A DNA stretch of 64,000 nucleotides from Lethocerus indicus. Lineage: Eukaryota; Arthropoda; Insecta; Hemiptera; Belostomatidae. The translations under genes and the position numbers were made by a program. The number at the start of each line of letters is the position of its first letter. Positions within the stretch are counted from its first letter, which is position 1. Positions 1 to 13,200 of the stretch are shown one piece after another. The stretch is taken from contig JACDQD010000001.1 in NCBI GenBank assembly GCA_019843655.1, forward strand, positions 42,228,230 to 42,292,229. Reading direction: 5' to 3'. The notes beneath the pieces are model-generated. The model worked only from the letters and a program-made list of their open reading frames with translations. It made no database searches and was not told the origin of the DNA.

Positions 1-2030
1 CATCCTCCATGCCACTCCTACCACTTGACACTTGAACCTCCCTCCACGACCCCCACTTCAATCGACAGCTCACATCCTCCACTTGGCCTCCCTACCCGCC
101 GTGCCTTGGAACCTCCACTCCACGACCCCCTTGGCCGTCGACAACTCATCCTCCACTTGGCCTCCTACCATAGAGTACCCACTTGAACCTCCCTCACGAC
201 CCCATGGCCGTCGACAACTCACATCCCTCCAACCCGGCCTTCCTACCCATAGGTACCTTCCAGAACCTCCTCCACGACCCCCATGGCTGCGTCGTCAACT
301 CCATCACTCCACTTGGCCTCCTACCACCCGCCGTGCCACCCTGAACCTCCTGGGCCCATGGCCGTCGACGCTCCATCCTCCGCCCGGCCTCCTACCGCCG
401 TGCCGCCCTGAACCTCCCTCCACGACCCCTTCGCCCGTCCACAGCTCACCTCCTCCGCCCGGCTCCTACCCGCCATTTCCTTGGTTTCCCTCCGACCCCT
501 TGGCCGTCGACAACTCCATCCTCCGCCCTCCTCCATTTACTTGAACCTCCCTCCGGCCGCCCGTTGTCGACCTCCCTCCATGACCTCCTACCGCCATGCC
601 GCGCTGACCTCCTCCCGACCCCCCGTCGACAACTCACATCCTCCTCCTGGCCTCCTACCCGCCGTTGCCGCTCTGAACCTCCCTCCGACGACCCCCATGG
701 CCCGTCCAGACAGTTCCCTCCCTCCATCCTCCACTTGACCTCCCTACCCTTGTGCCACTTGACCTCCCTCCGACGACCCCCATGGCCCGTCCAGACAGTT
801 CCCTCCCTCCATCCTCCACTTGACCTCCCTACCCTTGTGCCACTTGACCTCCCTCCCGACCCCCATGGCCCGTCGACAGCTCACATCCTCCACTTGGCCT
901 CCTGCCCTTTGCCGCCCTTGAGACCTCCCTCCCGACCCCCGCTGGCCCGTCGACAGCTCATCCTCCTCCGGCCTCCTACCCACCGCCGTGCCCTGAACCT
1001 CCCTAGCCAATCGTCGACAACTCACATCCTCCGCCCGGCCTCCTACCCGCCGTGCCGCCCGGAACCTCCCTCCCGACCCCCGCTAGCCCGTCGACAACTC
1101 ACATCCTCCGCCCGGCCTCCTACCCGCCGTGCCGCCCGGAACCTCCCTCCCGACCCCCGCTAGCCCGTCGACAACTCACATCCTCCGCCCGGCCTCCTAC
1201 CCGCCGTGCCGCCCGGAACCTCCCTCCCGACCCCCTAGCCGTCGACGTCCAACTCACATCCTCCGCCCGGCCTCCTGCCCCGCCGTGCCGCCCCTGAACC
1301 TCCCTCACCCCCTAGCTTGGCCGTCGACAACTCATCCTCCCCGGCCTCCTACCGCCGTGCCGCCTGAACCTCCCTCACGACCCCCCTGCCGCCCTCGACA
1401 AGCTCCACATCCTCCTTCCGGCCTCCTACCCGCCGTGCCGCCCGGAACCTCCCTCCCGACCCCCGCTAGCCCGTCGACAACTCACATCCTCCTCCGGCCT
1501 CCTACCCGCCGTGCCGCCCGGAACCTCCCTCCCGACCCCCGCTAGCCCGTCGACAACTCACATCCTCCCTCCGGCCTCCTACCCGCCGTGCCGCCCGGAC
1601 CTCCTCCCGACCCCCCCTAGCCCGTCGACAACTCACATCCTCCCCCGGCCTCCTACCCGCCGTGCCGCCCGGAACCTCCTCCCGACCCCCGCTAGCCCGT
1701 CGACAACTCACATCCTCCCTCCGGCCTCCTACCCGCCGTGCCGCCCGGAACCTCCCTCCCGACCCCCGCTAGCCCGTCGACAACTCACATCCTCCCTCCG
1801 GCCTCCTACCCGCCGTGCCGCCCCGAACCTCCCTCACGACCCCCGCTAGCCCGTCGACAACTCACATCCTCCCTCCGGCCTCCTACCCGCCGTGCCGCCC
1901 GGAACCTCCCTCACGACCCCCGCTAGCCCGTCGACAACTCACATCCTCCCTCCGGCCTCCTACCCGCCGTGCCTCCCGGAACCTCCCTCACGACCCCCGC
2001 TAGCCCGTCGACAACTCACATCCTCGAACC
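1..2030. repeat. GC-rich minisatellite, ~77-bp unit, about 27 copies
   Basis: A tandem array enters from the left edge and ends at about 2029. Units are marked by a recurring GTCGACAACTCACATCCTC segment; near the right end these sites are exactly 77 bp apart (for example 1090 and 1167). Each complete unit also carries a GCTAGC site and a GCCGTGCCGCCCGGAACCTC-type segment. The first kilobase is degenerate, with spacings of roughly 58-86 bp and many small indels, while 1,430-2,010 is nearly uniform. The strand shown is strongly C+T rich. Overlapping open frames through the array follow from the repeat period and composition and are not genes. Confidence 0.97.
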
Positions 2031-2072
2031 TACAGTATTCCAACCCCTCGCAGACCACAAAACAGGTATATC
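2027..2072 (+). mobile_element. 3' tail fragment of the hammerhead-carrying repeat family
   Basis: Directly after the last minisatellite unit comes CTACAGTATTCCAACCCC followed by TCGCAGACCACAAAACAGG. This matches the 3' tail of the family copies near 18.85 kb (opposite strand), 42.03 kb and 55.32 kb. The rest of the element is absent here. The minisatellite joins it at a GAACCT hexamer that also occurs inside every minisatellite unit. Confidence 0.7.
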
Positions 2073-3309
2073 AAATGACTACTTACAATATTTTAACTTA
2101 TATTAAGCAAGACTGCTGTGAAGATTGTTTTCAGTGATTATCCCTCCCACCATAAAATTCAACAAATTTAATAAAAGCCATATAAACACTTCTGTATCCA
2201 CTCGACATACACATAACAATTTACATAAGACAAATCCAAGTCGACGAGAGAGGGAGGCGTAACCGCTTGGCACTATCCCCACGAAGTAAATTACCAGGCG
2301 CCCATGATGTACCGGGCATCCAGCTTCCCGTATCAATTTCTATATTGTTGAGTGAAGCCTCCCATATTTAATTAATACATTGTGGCATCAAATATTGAAA
2401 CATCGAGCGATTACAAATATCCCTTTATTCATTGAGCATTGTTTTTATTATCGACGAGAACGAATTCGTGCAAATAAAAAATTGTTTGTACAACCGAACG
2501 GAATTTGTAAAATGACACCAACGAGTTCGATTCGGGGCAGATTATGCTATTCGTAATATTGTAAAGAAATAAAATTATAATTATTCGTAATAATGCAACA
2601 AAAAGTATGTTTCCAGTTACTTTCTTCTGCTTTTGTAATAATAGGCGCTATTGATATTACAGTAGCCGAATCAGCCGTTAAATGAAATAAAATAATTCCA
2701 AACCAAAACAAAATAGGACTAATGAAGTTCCGAAAATCTGGACACCGCTCAGTTGCAGAAAGGGAAAAAATAATAAATAAAAAATTACCTCTTTATATGT
2801 GGAGACTTGGCAAGAGTGCCGAATATGGGGAGCACAGCTATTTCCGTTATCAGGGTGGCCGCAGTCGCTAATGAAACAATCTTCCGTTATCGAATTAATG
2901 AACACGGCGGCCGAAAACCGATTACATATCTGACGACTGTGAATGAACAGCTTTGGCGTTGTTCATAACCTCGGAACAAACAGCGTTGTTCACTCATTCG
3001 CTATCGCTGCCCTGGTATCCGCACACGAACAGTAACTGACGCCCTGATTTTATATGTGTGTATATAAGGACTTAATGTATTTGTTCTTAAGCCATCACAA
3101 TTGCGATTTTCCGTTTTTGACATTGACCTTATTGACCCCTAAAGGGGACGCAAATTCCTCCGGTGTGAAACGTGAAATCCTTGGTTCGGCAGGCAAGATT
3201 TCTCCTGTCCTCCCCCCCACCACCACTAAGCCCGGATTCACCGAATTCCGGCCTGCTCGGGGACCGAACCCGGGACAATAAAGTGCCGGACTTGCGACAC
3301 ATTCGTGAC
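2073..3309. other. Non-coding, AT-rich intergenic sequence
   Basis: No open frame here looks coding. Around 3115-3300 there is a C-rich stretch with a GAACCCGGGAC segment; read on the minus strand it resembles a Pol III B box, but no tRNA folds around it. Confidence 0.5.
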
Positions 3310-3950
3310 GCCATATGGAGTGGAAATTTGAATTTTTCAGAAATTCACTTTTTTGTTCAGTAAATCATTTTAATCTTTTAATAGACAGAAATCAATTATT
3401 GGGTGAATTAAATTGAGCTGGATAATTTCTCTTTGTCCTGCTAAACACCTTTTCGTGACTTTCACGTCTTTCAATGACTAACGGCTTATAATATTTCGAA
3501 GAAAATAACTCAAAAATATTTCATAATAAGCTTATTAAAAAGAAAGTTTTTCTCATATTTTTTTAATGTTATCAAAAGTTATCACAAAATTCTTATACTG
3601 GACATTTTTCATATTTTACCACTGCCTAATACCCTGTAAAAGAGATGTAATAAATCCCAAATTAGTTTTGTTTAAGATAGGGTTAAGTCAGATTAAGTTA
3701 GATTTAGTTATGAAAGTAGTAAAATCCTGGGATTTTACACACAAGCCAAACAGTGGTTTTGGTCGGTATGCCAAATTGGAGAATCGGACACTACTGAGCA
3801 CGTGACAAGTTGTTTCTCTATAAGGTTACCTTGTACACAGATAAAATTAGGTACTTTCAGTGCTCTTTCCAATGGTTTTACAAGCAAGTTTCATTCAATT
3901 TGATTTTATCTGCTGCTCTTTGAGCTTTAGTCAATAGGTTAGCTTAGGCA
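3310..3950. repeat. Old interspersed repeat, copy 1 (partner at 10.0-10.25 kb)
   Basis: This shares two ordered blocks with 10015-10250: a GGAAATTTGAATTTTTCAG-like block at its start, and, further on, a CAGTGCTCTTTCC block followed by AATTTGATTTT and TGCTTTGAGC. The same order in both places, with diverged sequence between, indicates two decayed copies of one element. There is no coding capacity. Limits are approximate. Confidence 0.5.
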
Positions 3951-6900
3951 GGTTTAGTATTTAATGTCAATCGGATGGGCTATTTTAAATACTCAAATAT
4001 TGCGGTTCCTTCTAGAAAACTCTGTATACATACACAACCGTATCAATAACGCTAGTATCGTCTTATTCTACCTGCACGTTTTTTATTGCGTCCGTGGACA
4101 GATGTGGTGGGGGGGGGGAGAGCAGTGGTTGGGAAATAAGGGGCCCGGTCATGAAATACTCTCGCTCTGTGTCAGGCTTTCGGAGCAGGCCAACCGGCAG
4201 ATTGCGTCTGCGAATAATAGTGCGTCCCGGGAGCTTCCTCTTATGCCTTATGAGTTTCGGTGTAAACGGGAGGGATTAGAATGGGCCCCAATAAAGGGGT
4301 TGGAGGCCCGGGTCCCGGGTTTCCGTTTGAAGCGGGTACCTAATGAGCCTCAATGGCTCCTAAGCCCCTCCTCTTTCCCTTCCGGCTGTAATTAGTCTCC
4401 CGGACATCTCGATGCGTCTCCGTCTCAGAGACCGCGACCTTCCCTTTTGCCCGCCCTGAAAATACAGTTTAATTAACGGCTAATTGAACTCGCCCGCTGC
4501 CGCAGCGAGTCGGCTTCCCGGTTAGAGGTTATTTAAGACCGAGCCGCAGTTTGCGCTATAATGATTATTATCGATCGAATTCCTAAGTCTTAAACGCAAT
4601 AAAGCATTATATACAGGTATTGAGCGGCTTTAAGCATTTGATTCACCGACAACAAAAAGAGAAACAAATCGGCCTATAAGCGAAAGTGTGGCGAACCGAT
4701 GAGGTATATTTTATTAATTCTAGATCGATATTTCCAAGTTCCGTTCGCTTAATTTTATGAATGCACTATGACGGCATTGTTCCTGCGAAATTCGTAGTTC
4801 CGTCTTACAATTTAAACAAAAGTTCATGAACCCGGATGCCTGTTCCTGTCAAAGAGTACGGAGGCCATATAGGAAGTGGAAGGGACGCACGAGACCGTAG
4901 TGGAAGGAGAGCGACCCCGCTTATTACCGGTGGGGGGGGGACCCGAGGACTTCCTAACTTTTAAATCCCTCGTTCCGGTACCCTATCCTCGGTTATGTCC
5001 GTCGTTAAACCGGAATTCCTCCCGAGGAAACGCAATAAGTTCTTTCGACGATAGGAAACCGATCGGGTTTTCTGCCCTTCTCCTGGTCCTTCCGCTATCG
5101 TAAAGCATTAAACCGGAATTAAAATCGTCCGGCGATTGGGGAATATCGAGCGGGTATACTGTTCCCCCATCCACCATTGACTTTGCTTCTGATTGAAAAC
5201 GAGTATCGCCTTTTACAATGCCGGCATAATCAAATTTTCCGCCCCTTTATCGGACTCCCGCTCGCCGCTCGGAGGTAATAAATTTACAAAGATAGCTACG
5301 TGTGAAAATTGCCATTTTCGCTACCCGTAGCGGATTTGTCCAAGGAACCGATTTCTATTATACACTGCATAGCTTTCGCCTATGGCCGGACATTAATAAT
5401 TTATTCTGCGCAATAATATAATGCAAATACATAATTTGCTATTGCTATCAAATTGTGTATATAATTGATTGTATTATACAATTGATTTTTAGTGCTTGAT
5501 TCATCATATTTGTTCAAGAAAATTGGCACGGTGTATACAAACATAAAGAGAAAATTCATAATTGAATATAGCATTATAGTTTGCGCGTAACATTTTGTAC
5601 ACATGTAACCCCTTAACAAACGTTCCTCCCACATTTTTTGGAGCCATCAAATTAATCCGGGCGACTGTCGAACAACTGAACTAATTTCGATTCTGCTCTA
5701 TAACAAAATATGCAAAGCTACATTTTTCTTCTGCAGAGTTAAACAAACAACGCCGAGGAACGAACCCGAGACAGCCATCCAATGTAGGGTGGACTTCGAA
5801 GTTTGCAAATATCTAAAAGTTCCTCTACCTGTCTGTGGTTCGTTTTTATTTTAATGCATGCCAATTGGGCATATTAGTTAGGAATTTAAAAACGCATTAG
5901 TACGTCCAGTATTAACAGCTCCCTCATAAAAATGTTAAAAACAATAATTATTATTGTAAAGTATAAATGAATTTATCGCATTATGGATACCAGTCTCCAC
6001 TTGCTGACTCCATTCAATGCTAAACCTCTCCATCTTCAGAGTTTCAGTGAAGACAGGATGACTGGAAATGATTCTATAATTATATTATTACATATTTAGT
6101 ATAATTTACGAAGTCACAGAAAACAAATTCTACATGCCCGCCCGGTATTGACAGCGGCGACCTTGTACACTCCCAGGGAACAACGAACCGCCCGACCGAA
6201 TCCATTACCAGCGCGGGTACGAGGTCGTACAATCAATTTTAATCAATTAAATGCGATACGGGGTCTCATTTAACTCCGGGACACACAGACTCCGGACAAT
6301 TAAAAAAAACTGTTTTATTCACCGCTGGGACCACTTTTAATTACGCTATTCTGCGACGGCGAAGAAAACACAGTTAAACGAAGCCGGGGCAAACAGAAAG
6401 CGCGGCGCCAGATGGACAATTAAATTCACGGTTTACGCTCCGTAAATTAATAAAGGTTATCGGTTTAGGAGGTCCCATTCCGTATATCATATGGCCGGTT
6501 TATATCGCAACCTCCCGGTCAAAAATATAGGTTTGCTGTGGTATTTTTATCTGGATCCCCGATACGGGCTTACCCGATGTCTGAGGGGAAAACAACTCGA
6601 CTGACTAATTCCACTCGGCTTGCTGTAATTAATAAATGGGCGGACCTGTATAATTATAGGCCATTAAAATATTTAATTATCGTTCAGTTTGCGGGCCGGC
6701 CGAGTCGGTAATTAACAACTGAGGGAGCGGGGAAAATTTTGTTTTTATTGTTTTATTCGGACCAAAGCTTCAAAATTATATCTACATGACATTCACTCGT
6801 AAACTTGAAGGGAGAACTCACTCAGTGGTTAATGAATAATAATAATTGACGATTAATAAAAAGGTTGTACCGGGTGTGTGGAATTATGAAAGATATAACT

Positions 6901-9900
6901 CTTAGTTAGAAAAATTAGAATAGTTACTATTCCAACCTAAGTTAGGAAAAATATAAGGGAAAACTGTAACAAAAAATACTAATAAGGGTAAATTAAATTC
7001 GATACATCTCATATTATTGTAACAAATCCATTTGTAATCTCCTGTTAAATGACTGTCACACAAGGAGTGTAAACAAAACCGTTAAGATTTGCACGCGATA
7101 TATTGTGTCACATGTAATTCACTCGAAGGCTTCGAGGTTCATTAACTGATGAATTCGAAGGAGAAAGTTAGGTTTACATTAGTTTGTTTATGTTTACATT
7201 CTTGTCCTATCAATGTGTCAGTTATTGATCGGACTCTTTCAAGTGGATTTATCACAATAATATGCCATGATTTGGATTATACTCGATTATAGGATGTTCG
7301 TCGAAACGAATCAATAAAACCAAATAATAGGACGACGGCGTTATACCAAAAGCGGTTTGCCAGTGGGCCAGAAACGAGTGGTGACAGTCGTATCATTTGA
7401 AATTCACAATTGAAGGAAAATTCGGCCCGCCACCGGTCTATCGCCGGCGACTTAGGAATTACTCATCGTCCCTAAACTACCCTGTATACGGGAGCCACGA
7501 CCCAGCGGCCCCATTAGCCGCTCCTTAGACACGGAACAATTACAGGTCGCAATTAAACACCCCTCACAAATAATAAGGTGGTAAGAGTACACAACTCCGG
7601 CCGCGTCCATAATCATTTTCCTTTAGATATGTAGTCTCCAGATGCACAGAAATGGGAATTCATGATCCTAAGACAGACCCAGACGAATGGAATGAATGAA
7701 AATAAATCCCGTACACATTTATATATAGTGTAGGAAACGAGAGTTATAGGAATGGCTTCGTTACGGAAGCTGTCTCATTCGCATTTATTCTGAATGAAAT
7801 TTTTATTTCGCTCGGATTACGTGTCATGTGCTCGGTACATTTCTGCACTGAAGTGTCGATGCCGGTTCAGCGGACCGGCTTATTGGCGCAATAATTAGCG
7901 CGTATTAATAATAAGTAGCGCGCGACAAAAATTAAAAATTATGGTAATCGCAGCGACAGATGTTTCGACGGGACATTCTCCGTCAACGGTTGAGGACGAT
8001 TAGCGGAACCGACCGCTTTATCGGGCTGTGGGAAAGCGACAGGCTTACCGCGGGCTTGCATAACGGGCTAATTGAATTTGCCCATCGGGCGAGACGATTA
8101 AACAATCGGTGAAGAAAATGCCGACGGTTGTGCAGTATCGTAAGAGTGGGTCGACTCCAATTATGCCGGCGGGTCGCGGTCTGGCCGGCGACGACCGCAA
8201 CGCTTTCTCATTACGCCAGCTGAAAAAAAGGGTAAAATAAAAAATCCCTATCGAAACTCTCACTTCTCGGATCGTTAATTACCCCGTTTTGGGGCTTTGG
8301 AATCCGCGGGGTTCTTTGCGACTGAAATAATTTGAAAAACGCCGAGACGTTACAAAATCGCCGAGGCCCTATCGTAATTGAGGTCCCATTCATTTTTTTT
8401 CAATTTCTAATCGAGCATTTCGAAAAGGACAATTAAGCGGGCGAGAGGATATTATCCCTTTTGTGATCGTAGACATAACATCTAGTCAAATAGGTTTCGG
8501 CTACTCGCCAATCTCCGTGGGGTACTAACGAACTGATAATACTAAACAATAACACTCACAAGTAGGCAGACATTAATACACAAATAAGCCCGAGACAATA
8601 GCCCTAAATAAATTATATAAATATCGTCTGTACCTCAAAGTTTAATGCGGTATAATAATTTTCCGATTGTCCGTATCAGTTACGCGGGTAAAATTCCAAA
8701 ATAACAGTTTGAAAAATGTTCGAAATGCAGCTTTATTATATACGTAAATATGTCGCCAAAGTAAAAACAGATGACTGTAATGTTCGGTCACTTCATTCTA
8801 TATTTCACGCGTCTGGCCCATCATGACACTCTGGTGGACGGCGAACGGAGAAAATAGCAGTTTAGGAATCGGTGTTAAATTTGAATTTTTAAGGTTACGG
8901 GCGATTAGAATCAGCCCAGTTGCAGTGAAAAATTAGCGTGCCAGTGTGGGCGGCTGCGAGGGTCGGTACGCCGCTATGTAAATTCTGGACGCGTCCTACG
9001 GCCAGAAGACACGTTCACACCGGGGACTAATGAACGGGGGAACAATGCCACTAATCTCGGTCGGCTCCCGCTACTCAATACAGGCTCCACTCTGAAACAC
9101 GGACGCATCTCGACTAGTAAACCCCCACCTACCGTTAGTTTTACCTAAGATTCGTTCCCTACGCCGCCCGAATATAATCTACTGATTACGGGAGGAAAAA
9201 CGGATTCGGTAGGGAAGGATTCCTGAAAGGGTTATGCCCCGACCCCTCGGATAAATTGATTTAATTTGCGATCTTTGTTACAGCTTCTCCGGCGGAGTTT
9301 CGAAACATCTCCTCCGAGGGCTTATGAAACGTTTTACTTCACGTCCCACACGATTTTAGAAAATACGAGCGATTCTATGTCGCTGAAATTATTGAGGAAT
9401 AATGCGCAATTTATTTATAGTACAATACACCATAACTTCCGGTGAGAAAGCGCCTTCGCGCGGGCAGGCGTCGAACCTCTATCTGTCCCGGATTCTTCCA
9501 TGTTTTTGAAAGTTTATCGGCGGTATTTAGTTATTTCATTTTATCATTTCATAATCGGAAAACCGATTTTCAGACGAGAACCTGTAACGTTGCGGCTATT
9601 TCATTTTTTCATTCCCCGTACGGCGCCCTATTTTCTATTTTCGCTAATATAGACCTCCCGCCGGTCGATGAAGATCTGGGAACGGTCCCCCGCGTGTAAT
9701 CCACAGGGCGGCATTCAATTTTGGAGAGCCGCGAACAGGAGTTTAGTATGCATAGTCCGTTGTACCTCATCGCCGTGAGTGTCTGTACCTCCCTCTACCC
9801 CAACCCTCAATTCTCTGCACTCCAGCGTTCCCTGATTTACACGCCAGCAGCCCCCACAAAGCAGGCGTCGGCAAACCGCCTATGATCGTTCCCCGGAATT

Positions 9901-10014
9901 ATCTACCGGCCGAGGCGATTTGGCGCCCTGATCCTGAAACCACCAAACATTTTATGAAAACGTTCATGTCCTTTCTCAGCCGTATCTGACGACCCCCATT
10001 TCAGTTCCCGGACA
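3951..10014. other. Non-coding intergenic region
   Basis: No convincing exon, RNA gene or intact mobile element is visible. The longest open frame (about 140 codons, near 3964-4395) runs through a low-complexity G-rich segment and has no domain-like pattern. A GAACGAACCCGAG segment near 5760 again looks like an isolated Pol III B box on the minus strand. GC-richer islands alternate with AT-rich sequence. Confidence 0.5.
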
Positions 10015-10250
10015 CCAGTCCATGTGGAAATTATAATTTTTCAGAAATGTTAATACACTACTTCACTTTAATTGTGCATTTTACATGTTTCCCTGTGTAA
10101 GAAAATAGAGTTAGGTTAGGTTCAGTGCTCTCTCCAAATCAGGCCTGTCGTCAACGATGAAGGTTGCTTGTGAAAAAATTATAATTTGATTTTCTCCATA
10201 ACTGTTGCTTTGAGCGTTTTTCATGTTACCCCCCGAAAACTGCTATCAGA
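10015..10250. repeat. Old interspersed repeat, copy 2 (partner at 3.3-3.95 kb)
   Basis: Same ordered blocks as the copy at 3310-3950: TGGAAATTATAATTTTTCAG, then CAGTGCTCTCTCC, then AATTTGATTTTCTCC and TGCTTTGAGCG. The spacer between blocks is shorter here. Confidence 0.5.
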
Positions 10251-13200
10251 CTCGAACATTGCGGGTTATCTCGTATATGGTGTGTTTTTGTTAAGGTTTT
10301 AGTAAATAGTTAGTAGTAAGTGAAAAATTGTATTCCGTTTGTGTTTCATTTGCTTTTATAACTTTGCTGAATCATTCTGCCCTTTATAGTTTAGGCAGTA
10401 CTACTGGATTTGATTATAAATCGAATGCCATTAATTTATGTTCAGTTAAAATTCGTTCTTGTGAGACTAAACAGTAGAGTGCGTCATATAATATGGGGAG
10501 TATCATAAGGGTGTTTCCGTTATTATTCCAGGATCGAGTCCTTCGAAGGGAAACAGGAATCCCGCCCGGTTGGTTAGTAGCGGGCGCAGTATATGGCGGA
10601 CGAGTTTTTACGTTTAACGAGAGCGTATTATCGATGAAATATGGCCCCCTCGGAGCTAAAGTCTAGAAATTTCCCAGGAGACCCGAAAAGGAAAAAAGGG
10701 AAATCAAAACCCGTAGCCTCGGTTCCTCTTAACTCCCTAATAATACTTCCCGATTACTTGATAACAAGGAATGTATAAATCCACGTCTCTTAGCTTAGAT
10801 CCCGAAGGCAAAATATTTGCGGTATTATACGGTGGCAGCTTTTAATATAACGGAGTAAACTGTTCCCGAACTTCCTTTATTACTTCTGGAATTGCGTTTC
10901 TTTTACGATTCCAATAGTTTCCTTATGTTTAAAATTGGCGCAACAACCACTCGAAGAATCCGACCGAAAATTACGCTAACTAAACTCGAGTTCCGAAGGA
11001 ACCCATATACAGTCGAGTCCCAAGTTTCTTTCTTCTTCGCCAATCCCGTTTTAATTTACTTAATTTACAATTTCTTTTATACAATATATTTCTTTTTCAC
11101 CCCCAGGCCAGCAAAACTCTCGCCAAAGCCTCTCACTTCGCTAAACAATAATTATCCAGAAACGTTTTTCAATATAAATGGCTTCTGTATAGTTGGTTCG
11201 GCTTTAGAAAATGTTAGCTACTAAGTCAAAGTTCAAGTTTCCATTTAGTCGGTCTTAATTAATTTGTGCGTTACGGTATTCAATTATTTCTCTTGCGCCG
11301 TTTCCCACTGTAATTCGTCCTCTTCTAGCCAAGAAAGAGATGTCATTATATCGATGTTTCGGCCAAACCAACAATTATCAAATAAATTAACAACTTTCAA
11401 TTAAAAATATTAAAGAAAATAACCTACTATATTACTATGGGCACTATGTTTCCAACCTCACTCTACGTACAGTGCTCTTCGAGTTCTTACAAAAATATTA
11501 CAAATTTACACATTATCCTAATCCTACAGCCCAAACCCTGCTATATCTTGACATCCCTAACTTTCTTTAGAAACGCCTGAAAACGTCAAGTAATCTAAAC
11601 ACACCAGAAAAATTAATAAAGAACATTTTAAAAAGGGGGAAAGCCAATGGATTTCTCCGCCGTTCTCTACTATTTAATAGTGCTACTCGAACATCAATGT
11701 CGCTTATTCTATTTTACATGACAATATTTCATTTATGTCATATTTTTATATGACAATAATACTATTAAAAAAAGATTTATAATTGACAGACGCTTATCCA
11801 ATATTGAAAAATTAGTATTGCCGAATTAATATAGTTTGGATTCTTGCGATCTTCATTTTCCACTCTGTCTAACTGTAGTGAGGGTTTTCCATTGAATCTC
11901 CTAAATACTTTGTTGTAATATAACCGGCAAGTGTTATTGTGCAAGGCATATTGTGTCCCGAGGATATTCCCTAATTACAGAAGGCAAGAAATAGTCCAGA
12001 AATAAGCTTTCTCTGTCCAAGTCCGGGGACGACGTACGAGTCCATCGATCTGCAATTCGCGGCATAAATTTTCCACCGAAGAGGCCGGGAAATATTCGTC
12101 TGACATATTGGGTGCGAGCCGGTACATGGGCGGGCCGGGGAGGATTTAAATAACGGGTAGGAGGGCGTCCGTTTACGTATTCGCGGCCACGCTCCCCGCA
12201 AATTTTCCGCAACGCGTTGACCGCCGACTGCGCACTCGCATATAGATTCAGATTTCTGGGTTGTTTTCTGTTTTTTTTTTTTTATTTTATATTTTTCTAT
12301 TAAACCGGCCGCGTAGTAGTTAAAAAACTGACGAGGTCAAAGGTCGAACCGGGAATCAAAACTACAGTTCTACCGTAGTATCTGAAGTGAATTAGTGGAG
12401 TGTTGTCGAGAGGAAAGTTCCTTATCCCCGAACCACAATTATTTTTTTTTATTTTTAATATGGTCACGACTGCAATATTTTTAAATTACATCTATTGTTA
12501 AGACAAATGTACTTTTGACGGAGAATCCACCCATCGATTGTACTCCCGCTCTGGCCCTTGCTAGATAGTGGGGAAATCGCGTGTCAGTTTCCTCTTAAGG
12601 CGGCGCTTGGCGGGATTTTCGGGAAGGTGACGCGACGAATCAAAAGATTGGACTGGTGGAATGGTTTTGAATGGAAGGATTTATATCGTGAACGAACGAA
12701 ACAATTCAAATTGGAATGGAATGCGTTAACTATTTTACGAAGGATTATAGATTGCAATGATCGAATTTTGTAGAAGTTGAGAGAGCTTAGAACCTGAGCA
12801 TTTCACCACTTTTATTGAGAGCTTTATTGAGTAGGGTACACTAACTCTAGTGTACTCTAGCATTTAAAGAAAATGTATGTATTATGTGTAACAATTTAAT
12901 ACGGCCGCACTGTGTTCTGGTATTGATAACGGTTAGTAAAACGCTATCGCGATTATAAATATTAACGGTCTACGCCAAATATAAAATTAAATCGCTTCCT
13001 AATAATGTTGCGTCTCGGGTTGATTTTACATCGCAGACATCCGTTTTGATAAACAACATTCGCTGTATTATCGGAGGTGTTCGGCCTGTCAAAAAAAGTG
13101 TTCTGCAACACTTGAGCCGAAGCTCCGGGATATAGGAAACGTCCATTCCGGCGAAGAAAATGGACTCGACGAGTCGATAATCGGTTCCCAAATAATCTCT

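Noticed and set aside
32..2137. Several long Pro/Arg/Ser-rich open frames on both strands
   Set aside because: They follow the 77-bp period through the minisatellite; no start context, no domain, and the frame shifts with each indel.
3964..4395. 143-codon open frame
   Set aside because: Runs through a G-rich low-complexity stretch; no promoter, signal peptide, splice partner or domain pattern.
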